Assembly: GCA_018897105.1 (NCBI GenBank)
Contig: JAHILF010000031.1
Coordinates: 1 to 64,000, forward strand
Length of the DNA stretch: 64,000 nucleotides
Direction of reading: 5' to 3'
DNA from: Pseudomonadota bacterium
GTDB taxonomy: Bacteria > Desulfobacterota > Desulfobulbia > Desulfobulbales > SURF-16
Of this stretch, positions 9,577-18,239 are shown one piece after another. The notes beneath the pieces were generated by a model that was given only the letters and a program-made list of their open reading frames with translations, was not told where the DNA came from and ran no database searches. A program made the position numbers and the translations under genes. The first letter of the stretch is position 1; every line of letters begins with the position of its first letter.

Positions 9577-10224
9577 GACCAGGGACCAGGCGACCACACC
9601 CTGGTCCGCGCCCTGGCCCGTCTCGATAACGACCAGCGGCCCCGTACTCTGATCAGTTCCTCGGCCATCGGTTATTACGGCTCGCGGGGGGAGGAAATGC
9701 TGACGGAATCGTCACTGCCGGGCAGCGATTTTCTGGCCACGGTCTGCCGGCGCTGGGAGGAAGAGGCCATGAAGGCCGAGGAACCGGGCATCCGCGTGGT
9801 CACGGTACGCACCGGGGTGGTGCTGGGCAAAGACGGCGGCGCCCTGGAGAAGATGCTCACCCCTTTCAAACTCGGGCTCGGCGGCCGGCTCGGTAACGGC
9901 AGGCAGTATATGTCCTGGATCCATATTGACGACCTGATCGGCCTCATGCTCCATGCGGCGCAGAATCCGGAGGTGCGCGGGCCGCTAAACGGCGTGACGC
10001 CCAATGCAGTGACCAACCGGGAATTCACCGCAGCCCTGGCGTCCGCCCTGCACCGGCCGGCCATCCTGCCGGTGCCCGGCTGCGTGCTCAACGCTGCTCT
10101 CGGAGAATTTGCCGCCGTGCTGCTCGGCTCACAACGGGTCAGGCCGGACAAGGCCATCGACACAGGCTACAAATTCATCTATCCCCTGCTCCAGGGCGCC
10201 CTGCAGGCGGCGATCAAGGGTTGA
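9577..10224 (+). pseudogene. Truncated TIGR01777/YfcH-family NAD-dependent epimerase (C-terminal two thirds)
   Basis: About 215 codons remain, starting directly at the right end of the IS200-like element. The sequence matches the later part of the SDR-type family: ISSSAIGYYG (the family's Ser/Tyr region), VRTGVVLGKDGGALEKML, YMSWIHIDDLIGLML and a typical C-terminal end. The usual N-terminal Rossmann segment with its GGTGFIG motif (about 95 residues) is absent and was not found upstream of the element. Without the nucleotide-binding half it should be inactive. An in-frame ATG lies inside the transposon, so a shortened protein could still be made. The next gene follows 15 bp downstream with its own AGGAGG site. 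Confidence 0.8.
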
Positions 10225-10239
10225 CAGGAGGAAGGAACC

Positions 10240-10758
10240 ATGCGTATCTGGGACATTGATCCGGGCTATCTGAACCGGCAGAGTCTGCTGGGTGAGCACA
10301 GGGAGCTGCACGCCATCTTCGTGGTGCTGACCCAGCACAGAAAGGGCTATGCCGCCCATCCGGAAACCAGGCGCTGGCAAGGCCATCTTGCCGCCCTTGC
10401 CAAACGTCACGACCTGCTGGTGGAGGAGATGCGGTTAAGAGGATACAAGCATCACAGCCCGCTGCCGACGGTCCCCGGCGAAACCGTCTGGCCGAAGACC
10501 TTTATCGACCCTCCCCATGCCCAGTTTGCCATCCTGCAGGAGAAGTACCGAACCAAGGAATCCGGCCGCATTCCTTTGCCCTCCTCGGCCAGAGAGCTGT
10601 GGGCCCAGCATAAATATTCCGTGCTGGCCCGTGACCCGGGGCTTTACCAAATTATCGGCCCCTGGCTGGCAGCCGCAGATGATCCGCGCCGCTTTAATGC
10701 CGTCTGCTGCCGGAACCCTCGCCGGCAGCAGCCGGCCCACAGGCGAAATGTTTACTGA
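10240..10758 (+). CDS. Pyrimidine dimer DNA glycosylase / endonuclease V family protein
   Basis: DNA repair protein of 172 residues related to T4 endonuclease V (Pyr_excise family), which cleaves the glycosyl bond at UV-induced pyrimidine dimers. The N-terminus MRIWDIDPGYLNRQSLLGEH followed by RELHAI matches the family, whose T4 member has an equivalent AEYREL segment with the catalytic Glu. The bacterial version extends to about 155 residues; the last 20 or so residues are Arg-rich and read across the 3' end of the oppositely oriented kinase gene (65-bp convergent overlap). AGGAGG stands 8 bases before the ATG. It follows the broken epimerase gene and may have shared its transcript. Confidence 0.8.
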   Translation: MRIWDIDPGYLNRQSLLGEHRELHAIFVVLTQHRKGYAAHPETRRWQGHLAALAKRHDLLVEEMRLRGYKHHSPLPTVPGETVWPKTFIDPPHAQFAILQEKYRTKESGRIPLPSSARELWAQHKYSVLARDPGLYQIIGPWLAAADDPRRFNAVCCRNPRRQQPAHRRNVY

Positions 10759-11386
10759 TGGCCAGGCAGGCGGCTTCGAGGACTGCTTGAGCCGGCTGCT
10801 CCGCCTCCAGAACAACGGCGGGCACGCCGATTTCCGCCAGGTAGTCGAGAAAACGGAGATATTCCAGGGCAACCCGCTCAAGCAGATGCGGTCTTTCGTG
10901 AAAGGCGCGCAGCCGGCGCGTCTGCCTCAGCTTCCCCTGAATACGCTTATCAGCCACGGCCGCCGGCAGACGAAGATAGAGATACATGTCCGCCAGGCTG
11001 CGTCGGGTCAGGGTCAGGAATATCGCCACCCGGCGCCGGGGGGTGATGGAGCGGAGGGCGGGAAGGTGGGCGGTGGGCAAGGCACAGTAATCGATGACGC
11101 TGTCACGGTCTTCCAGGCAGATGTCCGGCCGGTACCGTTTGAGCAGGCCCGGCAGCCGCTGCAGAATCCAGTGCCGTTGCAGATTCCGGAAGCTGTGCTG
11201 CAGCGGATGGGCGGTCTCCGGCAGGGGACCGAGGAGATCCAGCCGCTCACCCCCCCTGGCACGGAAGGTGACACGCTGGCCAATGCTCATGACGCTGCAG
11301 GAAGCCGCAAGCCGCTGCTCAAGCCCTGCCACGAGAGTGCTCTTGCCGCTGCCGTCAATGCCCAGGATGCCGACCCGAAACGTCAT
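10694..11386 (-). CDS. P-loop kinase of the thymidylate-kinase-like family
   Basis: Soluble nucleotide-binding protein of about 230 residues. A Walker A motif GIDGSGKST lies at residues 8-16 of the preferred start, and an EDRDSVIDY segment resembles the DR(Y/F) motif of thymidylate kinases. Many such proteins in bacteria are annotated thymidylate-kinase-like with unknown substrate; the protein is too divergent to call tmk. I prefer the ATG at 11386 to the longer frame from 11452, because the latter runs 47 bp into the upstream ATPase gene and adds a Lys/Arg-rich non-family leader. It lies 19 bp after the ATPase stop codon, so co-transcription is likely. Its 3' end overlaps the convergent glycosylase gene. 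Confidence 0.75.
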   Translation of the reverse strand: MTFRVGILGIDGSGKSTLVAGLEQRLAASCSVMSIGQRVTFRARGGERLDLLGPLPETAHPLQHSFRNLQRHWILQRLPGLLKRYRPDICLEDRDSVIDYCALPTAHLPALRSITPRRRVAIFLTLTRRSLADMYLYLRLPAAVADKRIQGKLRQTRRLRAFHERPHLLERVALEYLRFLDYLAEIGVPAVVLEAEQPAQAVLEAACLAISKHFACGPAAAGEGSGSRRH

Positions 11387-11405
11387 TGGCGCCGCCGCGA
11401 TGGGC

Positions 11406-14120
11406 TTATTGCCCGGCCGCTCTCTGCCATAACCTTTTCTCCACTTCGACAATGATATAGGTCAGCAGACCGGCGGCCAGGATCTTGCCCCAGGCGACCA
11501 AGCCGATGGGCTCACTCTGGAAAAGACGGTTCATGACCGGCAGATAGGTATAGAGAATCTGCAGAATCAGCATGGCGGCGGCGCCGCCGAAGACCCACAT
11601 ATTCGAGAAAAGTCCGAGCTGAAAAATGGATTTGCTCAACGAACGGCAGTTGAACAGATAAAAGAGTTCGATGATGACAAAGACATTGACCGCCACCGTA
11701 CGCGCCTGGTTGACAGTGGCGCCTGCCGCCAGTTCCCACTGAAAAAGCCCGAAAGCGCCGATGAGCAGAAGCGTGCCGACCAGGAAAATGCGAAAATTCA
11801 ACGTCCGGGTGAGGATGGGTGTGGCAGGGTCCCGGGGCGGACGCTGCATGATACCGGGCTCCTTGGGCTCGAAGGCCAGCATCAGACCGAGAAAGCCCGC
11901 GGTTGTCATGTTGATCCACAGGATCTGCACGGGCAGAATGGGCAGCATGACCCCCAGAAAGATGGCGACCAGGATCACCAGTCCTTCGCCCAGATTGGTG
12001 GGCAGAGTCCAGACGATAAATTTTGTCAGGTTGTCAAAAACGCCGCGCCCTTCCTCAACCGCCGCCTCGATGGAGCTGAAGTTATCGTCGATGAGCACCA
12101 TGTCCGCCGCCTCCTTGGCCACCTCCGTGCCGGTGATGCCCATGGCCACGCCGATATTCGCCCTTTTCAGGGCCGGGGCGTCATTCACCCCGTCGCCGGT
12201 CATGGCCACCACATGTCCCCTGGACTGCAGCGCTTCAACCAGCCGGAGTTTCTGTTCCGGTGTTGCCCTGGCGAACACCGCGGTCTTGTCAACCGCCTCA
12301 ACCAATTCAAGGTCGGATAAATCCGCCAGTTCCCGGCCGGTAAGCACGGGAACCATGTCCGTCGCTCCGGCGCCGGCAAGGCCAACCTGCCGGGCGATGG
12401 CCGCCGCGGTCAGCGGATGGTCGCCGGTGATCATCTTGACCTGCACCCCGGCATCCTGGCAGATTTTCACCGCTGACACCGCGGCGGCCCTGGGGGGATC
12501 GATCATGCCCTGCAGACCGATAAAGGTCAGGTCCGAGGCCACATCTTCATGGCTTATCCCCCTGCCGTTTTCCGGCAACTCCTTTCTGGCAAAGGCAAGC
12601 ACCCGCTGGCCTCCAGAGGTCAGCTCTTCTATCTGCTGCAGGATCTCATCCATGCGCAACTCAACCTGATTGCCGCCTGCATCCAGCCGGGTGGCGCATT
12701 TTTTCAGCAGCGCCTCCACCGCCCCCTTGAGATAAATCGTGCTCGGCCTGCCGCTGCCGGCCTCCTGCAGGGTGGCCATGTACTGGTAGTCGGATTCAAA
12801 GGGGATGGCGTCGATGCGGGGCGTTTCCGCCAGCAGCCGGGCCGGGTCGTGCCCCCCCTTCAGGGCGCTGACCAGCAATGCCCCTTCAGTGGGATCGCCA
12901 TGCACCTGCCAGACCCCCTCTTTTTCCGCCAGCACGCTGTCATTGCACAGGGCCCCGGCCCGCAGGCATTCCGCCAGGGCGGGAAAATCCGAGCTGCTCA
13001 CCATCCGGCCGTCCTGTTCAATCTGCCCGGCCGACGGATTGTAGCCTGCACCGGTTATCCCGTAGCGGATGCCGCCGGCCACGATCTCCTTGACCGTCAT
13101 CTGGTTTTCGGTCAGGGTGCCGGTTTTGTCCGTGCAGATCACCGTGGTGCTGCCCAGGGTCTCCACCGCCGGCAATTTACGGATAATGGCATGCCGCTTC
13201 GCCATCCGTGACACGCCGATGGCCAGGGTGACGGTCACCGCCGCCGGCAGCCCCTCGGGGATCGCCCCCACCGCCAAGGCGACAGCGGCCATGAACATGT
13301 CAAAAAGGGATTGTCCGCGGACCATGCCCACCAGCACGGTCACCGCCGCCAGGCCAAGGATGGCGTAGAGCAGGATGTTGCTGAAATGGGCGATCTTGCG
13401 GGTCAGCGGCGTCTCCAGCTCCTTGGCGGTGGAGATCAGCTGGGAGATGCGTCCCACCTCGGTTTGATCGCCGGTGGCGGCGACGATGCCCATTCCCTGG
13501 CCGTAGGTTGCCAGGGTTGAGGCGTAGGCCATGTTGCCGCGGTCGGCCAGCACCGTATCATGGGCCAGCTGTCCGCCGGTCTTGACAACCGGCAGGGATT
13601 CCCCGGTCAGGGCGGATTCGTCGACCTGCAGCTCACGCACCTGCAGGAGCCGCATGTCGGCCGGCACCTTGTCGCCTCCCTGGAGAAAAACAATATCCCC
13701 CACCACCAGTTCGGTGGCGGAAATGCGTTTTTTCTCGCCCTGCCGCAGCACCGTGGCCTCGGTGGTCATGGTCCGGGCCAGGGCTGCCAGGGCGTTGACC
13801 GCCTTGGACTCCTGAATGAAGCCGATGATGGCGTTGGCCAGCACCACGCCGAAGATGACCCCGGAGTCCACCCACTCCCGCAGCCCTGCCGTGATGACGC
13901 CGGAGACGATCAGAATATAGATCAGCGGCTGATGGAACTGGAGCAGAAACCGCAGGAGCGGTCCTTTCCCTTTGCCGGGGGTAATCGTGTTAGGCCCGAA
14001 ATGTTCGAAGCGGTGTTTGACCTCGAACAGATCAAGACCTTTCGCCGTATCGCTTTCCAGCAGATCAACCACCTCGTCCGCCGGCAGATGATGCCAGTGT
14101 TTGCTTATCAAATTGTCCAT
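11406..14120 (-). CDS. P2-type cation-transporting ATPase
   Basis: Inner-membrane ATP-driven cation pump of 904 residues. The landmarks are TGES (172-175, actuator), PEGLPA in the fourth membrane helix (288-293), the phosphorylated Asp331 in DKTGTLTENQ, TGDGVNDAPALKRANIGVA in the hinge, and about ten membrane segments. PEGLPA resembles the Ca2+/Na+ pumps, but the sixth-helix motif reads INMTTAGFLGL, where SERCA/PMR1-type pumps have an N-x-x-x-D motif; the Asp is replaced by Ala. Ion specificity is therefore open. It starts 296 bp from the divergent PerM gene and is followed by the kinase-like gene. Family assignment is firm, substrate is not. Confidence 0.92.
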   Translation of the reverse strand: MDNLISKHWHHLPADEVVDLLESDTAKGLDLFEVKHRFEHFGPNTITPGKGKGPLLRFLLQFHQPLIYILIVSGVITAGLREWVDSGVIFGVVLANAIIGFIQESKAVNALAALARTMTTEATVLRQGEKKRISATELVVGDIVFLQGGDKVPADMRLLQVRELQVDESALTGESLPVVKTGGQLAHDTVLADRGNMAYASTLATYGQGMGIVAATGDQTEVGRISQLISTAKELETPLTRKIAHFSNILLYAILGLAAVTVLVGMVRGQSLFDMFMAAVALAVGAIPEGLPAAVTVTLAIGVSRMAKRHAIIRKLPAVETLGSTTVICTDKTGTLTENQMTVKEIVAGGIRYGITGAGYNPSAGQIEQDGRMVSSSDFPALAECLRAGALCNDSVLAEKEGVWQVHGDPTEGALLVSALKGGHDPARLLAETPRIDAIPFESDYQYMATLQEAGSGRPSTIYLKGAVEALLKKCATRLDAGGNQVELRMDEILQQIEELTSGGQRVLAFARKELPENGRGISHEDVASDLTFIGLQGMIDPPRAAAVSAVKICQDAGVQVKMITGDHPLTAAAIARQVGLAGAGATDMVPVLTGRELADLSDLELVEAVDKTAVFARATPEQKLRLVEALQSRGHVVAMTGDGVNDAPALKRANIGVAMGITGTEVAKEAADMVLIDDNFSSIEAAVEEGRGVFDNLTKFIVWTLPTNLGEGLVILVAIFLGVMLPILPVQILWINMTTAGFLGLMLAFEPKEPGIMQRPPRDPATPILTRTLNFRIFLVGTLLLIGAFGLFQWELAAGATVNQARTVAVNVFVIIELFYLFNCRSLSKSIFQLGLFSNMWVFGGAAAMLILQILYTYLPVMNRLFQSEPIGLVAWGKILAAGLLTYIIVEVEKRLWQRAAGQ

Positions 14121-14416
14121 AAAACCCTCTGTAAAGATCTCAGTTCCCCTGACTTTGAGGAATGAATAGTATTTTCAGTTATCCGCAGCTTGATTCCAGA
14201 AAATCCGGGGGACAGGCGGCCGGAGAAGGGGAACCAGGCCGGAAAGCTTCCCCGTTTGCCTGGCCCGGAGCACCGCCGCAAAAATGCAGACGCCATCTTT
14301 TTGCAGTTTAAACCTAATTAATGCTTGAAGGCTACCGCATAACAGGTCATAATTCAACATCAAAACCTTTTCCCCCATTAACAACAGACGTCCTGGCCGC
14401 GCCTCCCGCAACCCCT
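14121..14416. other. Divergent intergenic region between the P-type ATPase and PerM genes
   Basis: About 296 bp with no supportable gene. It must hold the promoters of both divergent genes, but I see no confident -35/-10 pair or operator. Confidence 0.4.
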
Positions 14417-15559
14417 ATGTCTCCTAAAACAGCACAAAAAATAGTCCTGCTACTCTGCGTCCTGGGCATCTCAGCGCTCTTTCTGGCCATGACCCGCCAG
14501 TTCCTCATGGCCATCTTCATGGCCGGGCTCTTTTCCGCCCTGACCAATCCACTCTACCAGCGTCTCCTTGTGCGCTGCCGGGGGAGACAAACCCTTGCCT
14601 CCCTCCTCACCATCATGTTTGTCGTCTGCCTCATCCTTATCCCGTTCACCGGCCTGATCGGCGTGGTTGTCGCCCAGGCCATCAATGTCAGCCAGTCCGT
14701 CACCCCCTGGGTCCAGTCCTTTCTCGCCCAACCCACCGCCTTTTCCGACTACCAGCACAGGATCCCCTACTACGAGCAGCTCCTGCCCTACCGGGATGTG
14801 ATCATCCAGAAGCTCGGCATGCTGGTCGGCAACGCCTCGACCCTGCTGATCGATTCCCTTTCCTCCGTGACCAAGATGACGGTCAATGCCGCCCTGATGT
14901 CGATCATCATGCTCTATACCATGTTTTATTTCCTCATTGACGGCCACAAACTGCTAGACAGAATTCTCTACTACCTGCCCCTGGAGGACCGGGATGAACA
15001 GCTGCTGCTGCAGCGCTTCACCTCGGTCACCAGGGCCACCATCAAGGGGACCCTGATCATCGGCATCATCCAGGGCAGCCTCTGCGGCCTGGGGTTTGCA
15101 CTGGCCGGCATCCAGAGCCCGGTCTTCTGGGGCACCCTCATGGCCGTTCTCTCCATTATCCCCAGCGTGGGCACGGCCATCATCTGGTTTCCGGCGCTCC
15201 TCATTCTCCTGCTGCTGCAGGATATCACCGGCGCCATCATCCTCGGCGTGACCTGCGGACTCATTGCCGGCAATGCGGACAATCTCATCCGGCCACGGCT
15301 GGTGGGCAAGGATACCAAGATGCATGACCTCTTTGTCCTCTTCAGCACCCTGGGCGGCATCTCCATGTTCGGCATCATCGGTATCATGATCGGTCCGATC
15401 CTGGCAGCGCTGTTTGTGACCATCTGGGAGATCTACGGGGAATCCTTCCAGGAGTTTCTGCCCGAGGTGGCCTCATCACGAGCGAAACCGGCGGATGACT
15501 CCCCCGCTGTCCCGCCCGCTAAACCGCCGCCCGGCGTCGGGAAAAAGAAAAAAAAGTAG
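14417..15559 (+). CDS. AI-2E/PerM family membrane transporter
   Basis: Polytopic inner-membrane protein of 380 residues with about eight hydrophobic segments and the family layout: two N-terminal helices, a central soluble stretch (about 75-165), and a C-terminal helix bundle containing GIIQGSLCGLGFALAGI, LSIIPSVGTAIIWFPA and GNADNLIRPRLVG. Members have been linked to autoinducer-2 export and Na+/H+ antiport, so the substrate is uncertain. I prefer the ATG at 14417 because it puts the first helix near the N-terminus; the frame is open from 14321, and neither start has a clear ribosome site. The tail is Pro- and Lys-rich (ends KKKKK), probably cytoplasmic. Confidence 0.85.
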   Translation: MSPKTAQKIVLLLCVLGISALFLAMTRQFLMAIFMAGLFSALTNPLYQRLLVRCRGRQTLASLLTIMFVVCLILIPFTGLIGVVVAQAINVSQSVTPWVQSFLAQPTAFSDYQHRIPYYEQLLPYRDVIIQKLGMLVGNASTLLIDSLSSVTKMTVNAALMSIIMLYTMFYFLIDGHKLLDRILYYLPLEDRDEQLLLQRFTSVTRATIKGTLIIGIIQGSLCGLGFALAGIQSPVFWGTLMAVLSIIPSVGTAIIWFPALLILLLLQDITGAIILGVTCGLIAGNADNLIRPRLVGKDTKMHDLFVLFSTLGGISMFGIIGIMIGPILAALFVTIWEIYGESFQEFLPEVASSRAKPADDSPAVPPAKPPPGVGKKKKK

Positions 15560-15720
15560 ACCCTGCCGGACACAGGCGCTTCACCCGGAACCTGGCGCAA
15601 AAATATTGCCTGAATTCGCAGCGGAGCGGTATAATAGTTTCCGGAAAGCCGATAAAGGAAAAAGTGCCCCGGCGGACCATGGCCGGGGCGGAAGCGGAAC
15701 CTATCATACGGAGAAAGAAC

Positions 15721-16218
15721 ATGCGGAAAAATCGAATTCTGGCCCTGGCTCTGGCGGCAATCCTGGCCTCCACGGCGCCTGCCCTGGCGGAGAAGCCGTC
15801 ATGGGCCGGCAATGACAAAAAGGACAAGCACGAACAGGGTAAAAAACACGAAAGCGGCAAAAAGGAAAGCCATAAGGGCCATGACGATTATGGAGGCGGC
15901 ACCCACATCTACTTCGGCGACCAGCACCGGACCGTCATCCGCAGCTACTATAGCGAGCAGTACCGCTCCGGCCACTGCCCGCCGGGCCTGGCCAAGAAGA
16001 ACAACGGCTGCATGCCGCCGGGCCAGGCCAGAAAGTGGGCCATGGGCCGCCCGCTGCCCCCGGAAGTCGTCTACTATGATCTGCCGCCCGAGATCATTGT
16101 CCAGCTTGGCGCACCGCCGCCCAACCACCGCTTCGTCCGCGTGGCGGGCGACATCCTGATGATCGCCGTGGGGACCGGCATGGTGGTTGATGCCATCCAG
16201 GACCTGAGCAATTACTGA
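15721..16218 (+). CDS. RcnB-like periplasmic protein
   Basis: Exported protein of 165 residues. Residues 1-22 are a signal peptide (LALALAAILASTAPALA). The mature part opens with a Lys/His/Glu-rich stretch (about 25-58) and continues with CPPGLAKKNNGCMPPGQARK, and ends with VRVAGDILMIAVGTGMVVDAI, the C-terminal signature shared by the RcnB/CigR family (nickel-cobalt homeostasis in RcnB). The His/Lys-rich stretch could bind metal, but this is inference. GGAG 9 bases before the ATG at 15721 supports that start over the longer frame from 15664. It is transcribed alone and faces the gmhB gene across a large palindrome. Confidence 0.75.
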   Translation: MRKNRILALALAAILASTAPALAEKPSWAGNDKKDKHEQGKKHESGKKESHKGHDDYGGGTHIYFGDQHRTVIRSYYSEQYRSGHCPPGLAKKNNGCMPPGQARKWAMGRPLPPEVVYYDLPPEIIVQLGAPPPNHRFVRVAGDILMIAVGTGMVVDAIQDLSNY

Positions 16219-16223
16219 GGAAA

Positions 16224-16323
16224 GTGAGAAGTAAGAAGTGAAAAAAAGGCGGAAGACAGGCTAAAGAATCAAACTTCTGTCTCCTCTCTTCTGCCTTTTG
16301 CCTTTTCACTTCTCACTTCTCAC
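16224..16323. terminator. Large imperfect palindrome between convergent genes, likely bidirectional terminator
   Basis: Arms of about 35 bases (16224-16255 and 16288-16323) pair with few mismatches. They contain the tandem motif GTGAGAAGT(A/G)AGAAGTGAAAA on one side and its complement on the other. The position between the 3' ends of the RcnB-like gene and gmhB suits termination in both directions. The right arm covers the gmhB stop codon. Confidence 0.55.
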
Positions 16324-16919
16324 CCCTGTCTCCTCACTTCTGTCACCGCCAGATCCGCCAGGATCCAGTCCACCGCCTCCTGCAGGTTCTCGGCCACATA
16401 ATGGGGCTGGATCTGCTGCCGCGGGCCGATGTACTCATAATCCCCCCGGCCATAACCGGTGAGCACCAGAATGCCCCTGGCCCCGCAGCTGGCCGCGGCC
16501 TTGAGATCCGACCAGCGGTCCCCCACCACGTAGGAATTGGCCAGATCAAGCCCAAGGTCGCGGGCGGCCCGGACAAAGAGACCGTTCTTGGGTTTGCGGC
16601 AATCGCAGTCCATCCGGAACTTCGCCTCCTTGGCCTCGGGATGGTGGGGGCAGACATAAATGCCGTCAACATGGGCATTGTCCTCAGCCAGCAGCAGCTC
16701 CATCTTGCGATGAACCTCCTCCAGCAGACTTTCCGGGAAATAGCCCCTGGCAAGGCCTGACTGGTTGGTGACCACCACCACGGGAATGCCGGCAATGTTG
16801 AGCCGGCGAATGGCATCCGTCACCCCGTCCAGCAGATGAAAACGGTCGATATGGTTGATGTAGCCCATCTGTTCATTGATGGTGCCGTCCCTGTCCAGAA
16901 ATACCGCAGGTTTCATCAC
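16320..16919 (-). CDS. gmhB: D-glycero-beta-D-manno-heptose 1,7-bisphosphate 7-phosphatase
   Basis: HAD-superfamily phosphatase of 199 residues that removes the 7-phosphate from heptose bisphosphate in ADP-heptose synthesis for the LPS inner core. The HAD motifs are FLDRDGTIN (8-16; nucleophile Asp and acid-base Asp), VVTNQSG (49-55), CRKPKNG (Lys) and VGDRWSDLKAA. The zinc site typical of GmhB is visible as CPHHP (near 90) and DCDCRKP (near 104-110). The start ATG overlaps the waaF stop codon (ATGA), so the pair is translationally coupled. Length is normal for the family. Confidence 0.93.
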   Translation of the reverse strand: MMKPAVFLDRDGTINEQMGYINHIDRFHLLDGVTDAIRRLNIAGIPVVVVTNQSGLARGYFPESLLEEVHRKMELLLAEDNAHVDGIYVCPHHPEAKEAKFRMDCDCRKPKNGLFVRAARDLGLDLANSYVVGDRWSDLKAAASCGARGILVLTGYGRGDYEYIGPRQQIQPHYVAENLQEAVDWILADLAVTEVRRQG

Positions 16920-17953
16920 GTCTCCAGTAATCCCCGCACAGCACCCGTCACCTCGGCCACCGAGATATCGAGCATGCAGCGGAAATCGGATTTGCAGTTT
17001 TTTTTAAGACAGGGCCGACAGTCAAGATCCTTCTGCACCACCACCGCCCGGTCCGAGAACGGGCCGGTCGCCACCGCATCGGTGGAACCGAAAATAGCCA
17101 CCAGTGGGGTTTTAACGGCAGCCCCCACATGCATCAGCCCCGAGTCGTTGGTGACAAAGGCGTCACAGATCGAGATCAGGGCCATGGCCTGGCCCAGACT
17201 TGTTTTACCGGCCAGACCATGGATAAAGCCTTCGCCGTAACTGGTGATGACATCAATGGTTTCCCGGTCCGCCGCGGTGCCGAACACCATGAATTTCGCC
17301 CCGCTCTCCCGGTGCAGGTTGGCGGCCAGCTGTCCGTACCGTTCGGCCGGCCAGCACTTGGCCGGCCCAAATGCCGCTCCGGGATTGATGCCGATGACAG
17401 GGCCGGCGCCCACACCTTTTCTGAATTTCTCGGCAAACTCCACATCCTGGTCAGCCAGCTGCAGAAAGAGTTCGTTGCCGCCGCAGGTGAGGCCTAAATC
17501 CTCCATCAGCGCCTGATAATAGTAAACCTGATGCTTCCGGCGGATTTCCGGGCGAATCGGCACGCCATGGGTCAAAAGCAGGGAGCGCGCATCCCTTTGA
17601 TACCCGGCGCGGACCGGGATGCCGGCCAATTTTGCCAGCAGCGCCGCCTCAAAGGCGTTCTGCAGCAGAATGGCCATATCAAAGTGCATGGTTTTCAACA
17701 GCCGGCTTAAACGCAGCATGCCGGGTACTCCGCGATGCTCGCCCTTTTTTTCATAAAAGATGATTTTATCGACATGGGGGCTGGCGGCAAAGACATCGGC
17801 CATCCACGGCTGGGCAAGCAGAGAGATCTCGGCCTCCGGGAAATTCTGCCGGATCGTCCGCACTGCCGGGGTTGTCATGATGGCATCGCCGATCCAGTTG
17901 GTGGAGCGTACCAGTATTTTTTTTGGTTGAAACTCTTTCAGGGATGACTTCAT
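16916..17953 (-). CDS. waaF: Lipopolysaccharide heptosyltransferase II
   Basis: Glycosyltransferase family 9 enzyme of 345 residues that adds the second heptose to the LPS inner core using ADP-heptose, acting at the cytoplasmic face of the inner membrane. Typical features are ILVRSTNWIGDAIMTTPAVR at the N-terminus, INPGAAFGPAKCWP in the middle (sugar-nucleotide site), and VTNDSGLMHVGAA with a following FGSTD in the C-terminal domain. A C-terminal Cys cluster (CRPCLKKNCKSDFRC) is common in delta-proteobacterial members. It is followed with a 4-bp overlap by gmhB. Confidence 0.92.
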   Translation of the reverse strand: MKSSLKEFQPKKILVRSTNWIGDAIMTTPAVRTIRQNFPEAEISLLAQPWMADVFAASPHVDKIIFYEKKGEHRGVPGMLRLSRLLKTMHFDMAILLQNAFEAALLAKLAGIPVRAGYQRDARSLLLTHGVPIRPEIRRKHQVYYYQALMEDLGLTCGGNELFLQLADQDVEFAEKFRKGVGAGPVIGINPGAAFGPAKCWPAERYGQLAANLHRESGAKFMVFGTAADRETIDVITSYGEGFIHGLAGKTSLGQAMALISICDAFVTNDSGLMHVGAAVKTPLVAIFGSTDAVATGPFSDRAVVVQKDLDCRPCLKKNCKSDFRCMLDISVAEVTGAVRGLLET

Positions 17954-18095
17954 GGACCTTCTGCCGAAACCGGCTGTTCAGCCGGATAGGGGAATAAAAA
18001 GAATGTGACAGGATTGTTCACTATTTAAATCAGCTTCATGGAAATTCGTACTTTTGCTTACTTTGCCGGAAACTGTCAAGTTTTTTATCTGAGTC

Positions 18096-18124
18096 TTGTC
18101 TATCCCTTGCAAAAAAAATAATAG
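18096..18124 (+). promoter_or_regulatory. Candidate sigma-70-type promoter for the rpsB operon
   Basis: TTGTCT (18096-18101) and TAATAG (18119-18124) are separated by 17 bases, about 115 bases before the rpsB start. The sequence around it is A-rich. It is found by eye only; other -35-like sites are nearby. Confidence 0.4.
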
Positions 18125-18239
18125 AGTGGTAAAAGAATTGGATTTTTACATCACACATCCCTGAGAAACCCCTTTTGGTGCCCGTATGGGTTGGGGAAAA
18201 CGGGATGGCGGACTAACCAAAAAAAATGGAGATTTATCA

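Noticed and set aside
10517..12669. Plus-strand frames opposite the kinase-like and P-type ATPase genes
   Set aside because: Arg/Pro/Ser-rich translations without motifs; the minus strand carries the Walker and DKTGT motifs.
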